From RAM1 sp943372515 (GTDB lineage: Bacteria > Pseudomonadota > Gammaproteobacteria > Burkholderiales > Burkholderiaceae_C): 11,800 nt of DNA. How positions within the stretch are numbered: position 1 is the first letter of the stretch; the number at the start of each line of letters is the position of its first letter. The position numbers were made by a program, and so were the translations under genes. Of this stretch, positions 1 to 8,071 are shown piece by piece. The stretch spans positions 1-11,800 of the forward strand of contig CALRYY010000125.1 of NCBI GenBank assembly GCA_943372515.1, in the 5' to 3' direction. Below the pieces are notes generated by a model that searched no databases, was not told where the DNA came from, and saw only the letters and a program-made list of their open reading frames with translations.

Positions 1-321
1 CAGGTCCTCAAACCGCAGGGTCTCGGCGCCGCTGTCGTCCTTGCCGCCGCTGTAATACATCTCGCGCGTGAGGTCGGCGCGAAACTGCCGCCCCACGTCG
101 CCCGAGCGCGCCAGCAGCTGCTCTACCGCCCTGCGTATGGGCTGCGTCTGCAAGGCGGCGTTGCGCCGGGGGCCCAGCACCACCGTCTCCAGCCCCTTGA
201 GCACGTTGCCCATGAGGAGTTCTGCATGGTTCAGCGCCACCTCGATGCAGTCGTTCAGAGACGGCTGCAGGGCAGTGGGGTTTTCCGAGATGCCGAGTCC
301 GAGCGAAAGTAGTTTGGCCAT
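1..321 (-). CDS. N-terminal fragment of uncharacterised protein (possibly DUF1631 family), cut by window edge
   Basis: The minus strand is open for 107 codons from ATG at 321 to the left edge, so the C-terminal part lies outside the window. The product begins MAKLLSLGLGISENPTALQP and is rich in Leu, Ala and charged residues, suggesting a helical soluble protein, with no signal peptide. A later stretch ends in LRFEDL. The general look (a Cys-containing helix near the N-terminus, then an F-D/E-L segment) reminds me of the DUF1631 proteins of betaproteobacteria, but this is a weak recollection. An in-frame upstream ATG at 366 would add 15 residues; neither start has a clear ribosome binding site. 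The gene is divergent from rhlE. Function unknown. Confidence 0.55.
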   Translation of the reverse strand, partial: MAKLLSLGLGISENPTALQPSLNDCIEVALNHAELLMGNVLKGLETVVLGPRRNAALQTQPIRRAVEQLLARSGDVGRQFRADLTREMYYSGGKDDSGAETLRFEDL

Positions 322-366
322 GGCTGCGTGGAGGTGTTTTCCATTATGAAACCGCACCTGTGCCAT

Positions 367-599
367 CGTTACAAGTCGGGGTACCAAGTTTTGTATCGGG
401 TTGCAAAAGACAGACACCTGGCCAGTCGTGCGACAATGCGGCCTGTTGCGTGCCACCAGTTGCGCTCAACACCAGCAATCTGCTGGGGCCGCAATCTTGC
501 GATTGCCGGCCAACCCTGAACCCATCTGCCTTTGACTGGCTCGGCGGCCCTCCGCTGAAACAGGCCGATTCCCCAGTGCCCCGGAACGGGCACCTCACC
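367..599. promoter_or_regulatory. Divergent intergenic region and rhlE leader
   Basis: About 230 bases separate the unknown minus-strand gene from the RhlE start at 600. A plus-strand reading frame is open from 360 through this stretch into rhlE, but its translation is Pro/Cys/Ser-rich and unlike any helicase N-terminus, so I treat it as non-coding. Partial promoter-like hexamers are present (TTGCAA at 401-406, GACAAT at 432-437, TTGACT at 532-537), but none pairs with a partner at normal spacing, so I call no promoter. A strong inverted repeat lies at 487-511 (separate entry). Confidence 0.5.
487..511 (+). promoter_or_regulatory. Hairpin in the rhlE leader
   Basis: GCAATC (491-496), loop TTGC (497-500) and GATTGC (501-506) form a perfect 6-bp stem with a tetraloop. 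It is extended by GGCC at 487-490 pairing with GGCC at 508-511 across a single bulged C at 507, about ten base pairs in all. It ends 88 bases before the rhlE start and has no following T-run, so it is not an intrinsic terminator for rhlE. A structural role in the mRNA leader is inference. Confidence 0.5.
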
Positions 600-2366
<1,767 letters not shown>

Positions 2367-2370
2367 AGCC

Positions 2371-3024
2371 GTGGCGGGGCAACGTACGGCCATCGTAGCC
2401 GGGGCCACAGGCCTGGTCGGCCGCGAGATTCTCAACGGCCTGCTGGCCGACGACACGGTTGGCACGGTCCACACGCTGGGCCGCAGGCCGCTCGCACAGC
2501 AACATGCCAAACACGTGCACCACGTGGTTGACTTTGCTGCGCTGCGGGCCCTGCCGGCAGCCAGCGAGGTTTACCTGGCGCTGGGCACCACCATCAAGGT
2601 AGCTGGCAGCCAGGCTGCCTTTCGCGCGGTAGACCATGACGCCAACCTCGCGGTGGCGCGCCAGGCCCTGGCAGCCGGTGCAACCCGCGCTGGCCTGGTC
2701 AGCGCCATGGGCGCCGACGCCAAATCATCTGTCTTCTACAACCGCGTCAAGGGCGAGACCGAGGGAGACCTGCATGCTGCGGGTTTTGCCACCCTGGTCG
2801 TTGCCCGCCCATCATTTCTGGCGGGTGACCGCGAATCGCTGGGCCAGCCCGTGCGTTCGGGCGAAGGCCTGGCGTTGGCAGTGTCCCGGTGGCTCAAGCC
2901 GCTGATCCCGGCCAACTACCGTTCGGTGGATGTGCGCAAAGTCGCAGCTTGCCTGTTGCAGCTTGTACCCGCCGGCAGGACTGGCACCCAGGTGGTGCTG
3001 TCGGGCGAGCTGCAGCGCTTCTGA
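2371..3024 (+). CDS. NAD(P)-binding Rossmann-fold protein, YraR/TIP30-like
   Basis: Predicted atypical short-chain dehydrogenase/NAD(P)H-binding protein of 217 aa, close in length and motifs to E. coli YraR. An N-terminal beta strand leads to GATGLVG (11-17), the dinucleotide-binding loop. ALGTT (70-74) and AGSQAAF (78-84) follow, then the VSAMGAD segment (110-116) and YNRVKGE (123-129), which carries the Tyr-x3-Lys pair (Y123, K127), and ARPSFLAGDR (145-154). These are the hallmarks of the YraR/HTATIP2 group; the physiological substrate is unknown. GTG 2371 is preferred because it lies just before the first Rossmann strand and only 4 bases past the rhlE stop, implying translational coupling. 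The frame is open upstream to 2251 only because it overlaps the Gly-rich end of rhlE. It converges on the next gene with 9 bases between stops. Confidence 0.85.
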   Translation: MAGQRTAIVAGATGLVGREILNGLLADDTVGTVHTLGRRPLAQQHAKHVHHVVDFAALRALPAASEVYLALGTTIKVAGSQAAFRAVDHDANLAVARQALAAGATRAGLVSAMGADAKSSVFYNRVKGETEGDLHAAGFATLVVARPSFLAGDRESLGQPVRSGEGLALAVSRWLKPLIPANYRSVDVRKVAACLLQLVPAGRTGTQVVLSGELQRF

Positions 3025-3033
3025 ATCAGGTCG

Positions 3034-4233
3034 TCAAGCGGCCTGGGTTACCCGCACCACCGCGTCAGCGCGCTTGTGCAGGTCAGGCAGCAGTTCCAGC
3101 CCCAGGCCGGGCTTGTTGCTCAGGCTGATCATGCCGTTTTCCACCTGGGGCAGCTCGGTCACCAGCTCCTTGTACCAACCCGTAAAGAACGCGCGCACGC
3201 TTTCCTGAATGAGCGCGTTGGGCGCGTGCAGCGACAGATGGGTGGACGCTGCCCATACCACCGGCCCGGTGCAGTCGTGCGGCGCGACCGGCAGCTGCCA
3301 GGCGTCGGCCATGGCGGCGATCTTGCGCGCCTCGGTCAGGCCGCCGCACCAGCTCAGGTCCAGCATGGCCACGCCGGCCACGCCGGTTTGCAGGTAGTCC
3401 TTGAAGCCCCACTTGTAGCTCAGCGTCTCGCTGGCGCAGACCAGCGCATCGCAGTCTTTCGCATATTGCTTGAGCAGATCCAGCGAATCCATGCGGATCG
3501 CGTCCTCGTGCCAGAAGGTGTTGAACTCTTTCAGGGCGCGTGCAATCTTTTGCGCCATGGGCAGGCGCCACAGGCTGTGGAACTCCACCATGATGTCCAT
3601 CTTGTTGCCCACCGCTGCGCGGATCTTGCGAAAGGGCTCCAGCGCCGCATCCAGGTCGGCGTTGCTGATGTACTGCCCGTCGCTGCGCTCGGCCGCCGGG
3701 TCAAACGGCCAGATCTTCATGGCCGTGATGCCCTCGGACAGCAGCGACTGCGCCAGCTCATCCGCGTGGTGCAGGAAGCCCTGCAGGTCTTCGTAAGGGC
3801 CGCCTGCGTTACTCAGTCCCCAATTGGAGCTGGTCTGGTTTGTGTTGCTGCGGATGTACTGGTAGCCCGCGCAGGTGTTGTAGATGCGGATGGCGTCGCG
3901 GCTCTTGCCGCCCAGGGCCGTGTGCACCGGCATGTTGGCGGCCTTGCCAAAGATGTCCCACAGCGCAATGTCCACCGCCGAATTGCCACGCGTTTCCACC
4001 CCCGACCCACGCCAGCCCAGGTAGCCCATGGTGTCCTTGTTGCGCGCCTCGATGGCAAGCGGGTCCTTGCCTGTGATGCGCGGGGCCACCCATTCGTGCA
4101 GGTAAGCCTCGACCGCCTCGGCGCCCATGAAGGTTTCGCCCAGGCCGGTAAGGCCTTCGTCGGTGTGCAGTCGCACCCAGATGATGTTGGGAAATTCGCC
4201 CAGGCGGACGGTTTCCAGTTGTGTGATCTTCAC
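3034..4233 (-). CDS. Enolase-superfamily sugar-acid dehydratase (mandelate racemase/muconate lactonizing enzyme-like)
   Basis: Predicted Mg-dependent cytoplasmic enzyme of 399 aa that abstracts the proton alpha to a carboxylate, most likely dehydrating an aldonate to a 2-keto-3-deoxy acid. The N-terminal capping domain (about 1-115) starts MKITQLETVRLGE with GLTGLGETF (27-35). The barrel domain shows MKIWPFDP (172-179), where K173 is the candidate base. Candidate metal ligands are E217 (MVEFHS), E243 (HEDAI) and E269 (ASET). H319 in APHDCTGPV (317-325) is the candidate second acid/base. These residues look intact. The start is GTG 4233, two bases after the stop of the upstream gene, so it is the last gene of the leftward operon; the longer open frame to 4521 overlaps that gene and is rejected. 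The substrate cannot be read from sequence: galactonate, gluconate, mannonate or another hexonate are all possible. Confidence 0.88.
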   Translation of the reverse strand: MKITQLETVRLGEFPNIIWVRLHTDEGLTGLGETFMGAEAVEAYLHEWVAPRITGKDPLAIEARNKDTMGYLGWRGSGVETRGNSAVDIALWDIFGKAANMPVHTALGGKSRDAIRIYNTCAGYQYIRSNTNQTSSNWGLSNAGGPYEDLQGFLHHADELAQSLLSEGITAMKIWPFDPAAERSDGQYISNADLDAALEPFRKIRAAVGNKMDIMVEFHSLWRLPMAQKIARALKEFNTFWHEDAIRMDSLDLLKQYAKDCDALVCASETLSYKWGFKDYLQTGVAGVAMLDLSWCGGLTEARKIAAMADAWQLPVAPHDCTGPVVWAASTHLSLHAPNALIQESVRAFFTGWYKELVTELPQVENGMISLSNKPGLGLELLPDLHKRADAVVRVTQAA

Positions 4234-4235
4234 GT

Positions 4236-5021
4236 TCAGGAGGTCTTCTTGACGCTGGCGCCGTCGGCGCCTTCTATGTCGTCGCGCAGGTCGCGCACCA
4301 CGCGGTCCATCAGGGGTGCAATCATGTTCCAGTGCACCGCCCGCGCAATGCGCGGGTGGCTGGCCTTGTAGGCATCCGACGATACAAACGTCAGGGGGTC
4401 GTGGAACACGCCCTGATCGGCCAGCACCATCGGGTCCTCTTCGGTTGGCATGCCGCCCAGAAAGGCGCTGTCCACGCCGTTCCAGATGCCATGGCCGTTG
4501 CGGTGGATGCCGTAGCCCCATTCCCAGCCGCTGTCCTTCAGGCGCTGACGGGCCGCCGCCATGTACACCGCATCAAAGATGTAAGTGTCGGTGCGCACCC
4601 AGCCGGCGTTCAGCCAGATTTCAGCCACCGGGCGTGACGCGCTGGCAACACTGGAAGTCAGGCCACGCAGGATGTCTCCACGCAGCTCCACATAGCGAAG
4701 CCGTGCAGGGATGTCCACCAGGCGCAGCAGCGCCACCAGCAGGACGGCCTTGTCGGGTGCATCGCCCCGGCCGGCGTCCAGCACCTCGCGCGGCGTGTGC
4801 AGGCGCAGTTTGAAGGGCTTTGCAAAGGGAATGCGCTTGACGAATCCGTAGACGGCCAGGGCCTTCTCGCGGTTGTTCTTGCACAGCTGTGTCAAGGCTC
4901 TGGCCCGCAGCCTGAGCTTGGGGTCTTCCAGGTCCAGCAGGGGCGTGGAGCCCAGCCATCGGCCGGGGTCTTCCACTTCCGCCTGTGGCGGTGTACCGGG
5001 TGGTACTGAGGGTTCAGGCAC
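4236..5021 (-). CDS. Transglutaminase-like protein with degenerate catalytic triad
   Basis: This is a 261-aa protein with a recognisable transglutaminase/protease-like core. Residues about 50-150 contain KALAVYGFVKRIPFAKP, then GRGDAPDKAVLLVALLRLVD-IPARLRYV, then VAEIWLNAGWVRTDTYIFD. In active members the first block reads G-x-C and a His stands four residues before the Glu. Here those positions are Ala (A88, codon GCA) and Arg (R130); only the Asp (D145) remains. It is probably not an active cysteine hydrolase or crosslinker. The C-terminal third (WEWGYGIHRNGHGIWNGV, then a His/Asp-rich part) is unfamiliar. No signal peptide or membrane helix is seen. GTG 5021, with GGAAAG eight bases upstream, is my choice. 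The frame stays open to 5162, but that extension is not protein-like, and GTG 4976 is an alternative. It lies between dctP and the enolase-type dehydratase, suggesting an accessory role in the same pathway. Role unknown. Confidence 0.75.
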   Translation of the reverse strand: MPEPSVPPGTPPQAEVEDPGRWLGSTPLLDLEDPKLRLRARALTQLCKNNREKALAVYGFVKRIPFAKPFKLRLHTPREVLDAGRGDAPDKAVLLVALLRLVDIPARLRYVELRGDILRGLTSSVASASRPVAEIWLNAGWVRTDTYIFDAVYMAAARQRLKDSGWEWGYGIHRNGHGIWNGVDSAFLGGMPTEEDPMVLADQGVFHDPLTFVSSDAYKASHPRIARAVHWNMIAPLMDRVVRDLRDDIEGADGASVKKTS

Positions 5022-5177
5022 GGGTACAACTTTCCAACGACATCCTCCCGCCCGGTTCGCGCCGGGCCGAAAGTGTCCGCATGCCCGGGAACGGAATGCC
5101 CCCGTCGATGCGGATCTTGTATAGACAATTGTACCGGCCATGCCTGTTTTGACAGCCCCCACTGTCGCGCACGCGCA
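5022..5177 (-). promoter_or_regulatory. Intra-operon spacer downstream of dctP with possible operator
   Basis: If the transglutaminase-like gene starts at 5021, a 156-base non-coding gap follows dctP. It holds TTGTATAGACAA (5117-5128), an imperfect palindrome with TTGT/ACAA arms. The next hexamer, TTGTAC (5129-5134), contains most of a minus-strand TACAAT (plus 5128-5133) that could act as a -10 box. Nearer the gene is a perfect GC-rich inverted repeat, GCCCGG (5050-5055) and CCGGGC (5062-5067), without a T-run. The gap could carry a secondary promoter or processing site that sets expression of the last two genes apart. No good -35 box was found, so this is tentative. Confidence 0.4.
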
Positions 5178-6188
5178 TCAGCCGCCGCGGGCTTTCTTCA
5201 GTGCGTCCAGCACGGTGGTGACGGCCTCTGCACCAATGGTGGGCACGTTCTTGTCGTACACGGGCTTGACCTTGTCGAACATGCGCTTTTGCTCGGCTGA
5301 CGTGATCTCGTTGACCTGCATTCCCTTGGTCTTCAGGCTGGTCAGCGACTTTTCGTTGAGCGAACGGTTGGCCACGCGTTGGACTTTTTGCCCCTCGACA
5401 GCGGCCTCACGCAACACAGCCTGCTCGGCCGGGCTCAGTTGGTCCCACAGCTTCTTGCTGTACAGGATCAGGAACGGCGTGTAGGCGTGACGGGTGACGG
5501 ACAGGTACTTTTGTACTTCGTTGAACTTGGACGTTTCGATCGTCACGAAGGGGTTTTCCTGGCCGTCGATGGTTTTGGTTTCCAGCGCGGTGAACACCTC
5601 GCCGAACGCCATGGGCACTGCATTGGTGCCCAGCGTCTTGAAGGTGTCCAGGAAAATATTGTTCTGCATCACGCGAACCTTGACGCCGTCAAAGTCTTCG
5701 ACCTTGGCGACCGGCCGCTTGCTGTTGGTCAGGTTGCGAAAACCGTTTTCCCAGTAGGCCAGGTTGACCAGGCCCGCTTCTTCAAGCTTCTTGTTGAAGT
5801 ACACACCAGCCGGGCCGTCCAGCACGGCGTCGGCTTCTTTCTCGTTGGCAAACAGGAACGGCAGGTCAAACACGCCCAGTTCCTTGACGATGCCCACCAG
5901 CGGGCTGGACGAAGTGCACACCATCTCCTGCGTGCCTGCGCGCAGGGCCTGCGTGGCCGGCAGGTCGCCGCCAGCGGCGCCGCCCCAGAAGGCAGAAATC
6001 TTCATCTTGCCGCCGGTCTTGGCCGCCAGCACTTCCTGCATCTTCTTGACGCCCACGCCCACGGGGTGGTCTTCGTTCACGCCGTTGGTGAACTTGATGG
6101 TGCGATCCGCAAACTGCGCGAAAGCAGACGTAGCGACCAGCAGCGAGGCGCCGGCCAGCACCGATACGAGGGTTCTGCGTTTGAACAT
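5178..6188 (-). CDS. dctP: TRAP transporter periplasmic substrate-binding protein, DctP family
   Basis: Periplasmic receptor that binds an organic acid, here probably a sugar acid, and delivers it to DctQM. It is 336 aa. A signal peptide is clear: MFKRRTLVSV, a hydrophobic core to about residue 22, and likely cleavage after AFA (22-24) before QFADR. Typical DctP features follow. R151 in GFRNLTNS and R172 in GVKVRVMQNN are the conserved arginines, R172 being the usual carboxylate clamp. MAFGEVFTALETKTIDGQEN (193-212) is the family signature. The C-terminal part is helical with YSKKLWDQLSPAEQ. The start is ATG 6188 with a good ribosome binding site, AGGAGA, at 6199-6194. It lies 47 bases after dctM, making the order Q-M-P rather than the common P-Q-M. 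Confidence 0.93.
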   Translation of the reverse strand: MFKRRTLVSVLAGASLLVATSAFAQFADRTIKFTNGVNEDHPVGVGVKKMQEVLAAKTGGKMKISAFWGGAAGGDLPATQALRAGTQEMVCTSSSPLVGIVKELGVFDLPFLFANEKEADAVLDGPAGVYFNKKLEEAGLVNLAYWENGFRNLTNSKRPVAKVEDFDGVKVRVMQNNIFLDTFKTLGTNAVPMAFGEVFTALETKTIDGQENPFVTIETSKFNEVQKYLSVTRHAYTPFLILYSKKLWDQLSPAEQAVLREAAVEGQKVQRVANRSLNEKSLTSLKTKGMQVNEITSAEQKRMFDKVKPVYDKNVPTIGAEAVTTVLDALKKARGG

Positions 6189-6235
6189 GGTTGTCTCCTA
6201 GGGTTGGTTCAGGGTTGGGAAGGGTTGCACGCTCG
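6189..6235 (-). promoter_or_regulatory. dctM-dctP spacer with three phased CAACCCT heptamers and dctP ribosome binding site
   Basis: On the plus strand AGGGTTG occurs at 6200-6206, 6211-6217 and 6221-6227, i.e. three CAACCCT copies in the sense direction at 11- and 10-base steps, one helical turn apart. The last copy abuts the AGGAGA ribosome binding site. They could be repeat noise, a protein-binding array, or an element raising dctP expression over dctM. The observation is certain; the role is speculation. Confidence 0.45.
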
Positions 6236-7534
6236 TCAGGTCATCCACCATTTCAGTGGTACGAGCACGATCTCGGGGAAAAACACCAGCAGGAACAGCA
6301 CGGCCAGCTCGGCCAGGAAGAAAGGCATCACGCCCTTGAAGGCGTCGTCCATGCTGATCTTGGCCACGCCGCACACCACGTTGAGCACAGTGCCCACCGG
6401 CGGCGTGATCAGGCCGATGGCGTTGTTCATGATGAACATGACGCCGAAGTAAACAGGGTCGATGCCGGCCTTGAGCACCACGGGCATCAGCACCGGTGTG
6501 AGGATCAGCACCGTGGGGGTGAAGTCCAGCGCCGTGCCCACAATCACGATCAGCACCATGATCACGAACATCAGCAAAATCTTGTTGCCCATGAACGGCG
6601 ACAGCATATTGGCGACTTCGGTCGGGATGTTGGCCACCGTGATCAGCCAGGCACTGACCATGGCAGCAGACACCAGGAACATCACCACGGCCGTGGTCTT
6701 GCCGGCCGACAGCACCAGCTGGTACAGCGTTGCCCATTTGAGCTCGCGGTAGATGAACATACCCACCGCAAAGCTGTAAACAGCCGCCACCACGGCCGCC
6801 TCGGTCGGCGTGAAGATGCCGAACTTCATGCCGCCCAGAATCACCACCGGCAGCGCCAGCGCAAAACCGCCTTCCGCCGTGATCTTCAGGCGCTCGGTCA
6901 TGCCGATGCGCGGGGCGGGTTGCACGTTTTCGCGCCGGGCCACCCACCACCAGGTGACGCCGATGGCCACCCCCATCAGGACGCCAGGCACGATGCCGGC
7001 CAGAAACAGCTTGGTGATCGACACGTTGCCGGCCACGCCAAAGATGATGAGGCCGATGGACGGCGGAATCACCGGCGCAATGATGCCGCCGGCGGCAATC
7101 AGGCCGGCGGACCGGTTCACCTGGTAGCCCGCGCGCTTCATCATGGGAATCAGCAGCGCCGACAGCGCCGCAGTATCTGCCACGGCCGAGCCCGACAGCG
7201 ACGCCATGATGACGGCCGCAATCACCGCCACATAACCCAGGCCGCCACGGAAATGCCCCACCCAGGCCATGGCCATGTTCACTATGCGCCGGCTCAGGCC
7301 TCCGGCATTCATGAACTCGCCGGCCAGCAGGAAGAACGGCACCGCCAGCAGCGGGAAGTTGTCCGCGCCGTCGACAAAACGCTGCGCCAGGATCTGGCTG
7401 TCAAATGCGGGCAGCGCACCGGTGGCCGCCATGAACGACATCAGCGCCAGGCCGCAGATCAGCAGTGCATAGGCAATGGGCATGCCGATCGCCATGGCGC
7501 CCAGCAGGCTGAAAACAAACACGGCGACGGTCAT
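6236..7534 (-). CDS. dctM: TRAP transporter large permease, DctM family
   Basis: Large integral membrane subunit that catalyses sodium-driven uptake of the substrate delivered by DctP. It is 432 aa, the normal DctM length, with about a dozen hydrophobic segments spread along the whole chain. It begins MTVAVFVFSLLGAMAIGMPI. Family-typical stretches include VPFFLLAGEFMNAGGLSRRI, SGSAVADTAALSALLIPMM, the GGIIAPVIPPSIGLIIFG re-entrant-loop segment, and near the end FIMNNAIGLITPPVGTVLNV. Its ATG overlaps the dctQ stop by four bases (ATGA at 7534-7531), so the two permease subunits are translationally coupled. GGGAG about eight bases upstream can serve as ribosome binding site. Confidence 0.95.
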   Translation of the reverse strand: MTVAVFVFSLLGAMAIGMPIAYALLICGLALMSFMAATGALPAFDSQILAQRFVDGADNFPLLAVPFFLLAGEFMNAGGLSRRIVNMAMAWVGHFRGGLGYVAVIAAVIMASLSGSAVADTAALSALLIPMMKRAGYQVNRSAGLIAAGGIIAPVIPPSIGLIIFGVAGNVSITKLFLAGIVPGVLMGVAIGVTWWWVARRENVQPAPRIGMTERLKITAEGGFALALPVVILGGMKFGIFTPTEAAVVAAVYSFAVGMFIYRELKWATLYQLVLSAGKTTAVVMFLVSAAMVSAWLITVANIPTEVANMLSPFMGNKILLMFVIMVLIVIVGTALDFTPTVLILTPVLMPVVLKAGIDPVYFGVMFIMNNAIGLITPPVGTVLNVVCGVAKISMDDAFKGVMPFFLAELAVLFLLVFFPEIVLVPLKWWMT

Positions 7535-8067
7535 GCGCGCGCTCCCGGTACGTCATGGGGCACATCTTCCGACTCCACCACCTGAACGAGCTCCTCTTCG
7601 CTCAGCTGGCCGGTGAACAGGCGGTACAGCACGCTGATATTGAACAGGCCCATGACCACGGCCACCACGTAGCCAATACCGTAGATCCAGATCATCGAGA
7701 TACCCACCACCGGCGAGACGTTGCTGACCTGCAGGCCGTGCATCTTCCAGGTGCCCAGCAGGAACAGGCCGTTGCACCAGAGCATGAGCGTCTCGCTGAG
7801 GAACAGGCAGGCCTTCTTGCCAGCCACCGGCAGGTGCTTGACCAGGGTGTCCACACCCAGGTGACCCTTCTCGCGCATGGCGATCATGGCGCCGATGTAG
7901 GTCAGCCAGACAAAGCAGTAGCGCGACATCTCGTCCGAGATGGTGATGCCCGAGTTGAAGCCATAGCGCAGCACCACATTGCCGAACACCATGATGACCA
8001 TGGCCACCATGCAGGCCACGACCAGGAGTTCGAGCAGCTTGAAGAAGTAATCGATGGTCTTTTGCAT
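7531..8067 (-). CDS. dctQ: TRAP transporter small permease, DctQ family
   Basis: Small membrane subunit that pairs with DctM in the inner membrane. It is 178 aa with four hydrophobic helices at about 12-32, 47-65, 86-106 and 122-144, and a charged acidic C-terminal tail. DctQ hallmarks are NVVLRYGFN (30-38), ISDEMSRYCFVWLTYIGA (43-60) and REKGHLGVDT (65-74). ATG 8067 lies only 4 bases after the regulator's stop codon with no clear ribosome binding site, which suggests translational coupling to the regulator gene. Confidence 0.93.
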   Translation of the reverse strand: MQKTIDYFFKLLELLVVACMVAMVIMVFGNVVLRYGFNSGITISDEMSRYCFVWLTYIGAMIAMREKGHLGVDTLVKHLPVAGKKACLFLSETLMLWCNGLFLLGTWKMHGLQVSNVSPVVGISMIWIYGIGYVVAVVMGLFNISVLYRLFTGQLSEEELVQVVESEDVPHDVPGARA

Positions 8068-8071
8068 GTTG

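Noticed and set aside
360..599. 80-residue N-terminal extension of RhlE
   Set aside because: Composition is unlike any helicase N-terminus, and ATG 600 gives the canonical start of the family.
3076..4371. 431-residue plus-strand frame opposite the enolase-type gene
   Set aside because: The minus strand encodes an intact enzyme with ordered catalytic residues; this frame shows no motif.
4234..4521. N-terminal extension of the enolase-type enzyme by 96 residues
   Set aside because: It overlaps the upstream transglutaminase-like gene in another frame; GTG 4233 gives the normal MKI-type start.
5149..5154. TTGACA on the plus strand as a promoter -35 box
   Set aside because: It would drive transcription antisense into dctP; no matching -10 box was identified within the 3' end of that gene.
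5022..5162. 47-residue extension of the transglutaminase-like protein
   Set aside because: Arg/Gly/Ala-rich with no family resemblance, and it would absorb a palindrome and promoter-like sequence; treated as spacer, though this is not certain.
6191..7585. 464-residue His/Arg/Gln-rich plus-strand frame opposite dctM
   Set aside because: Antisense shadow of a membrane protein gene; the His richness is the complement of codons for Met and Ala-containing helices, and there is no plausible start signal.
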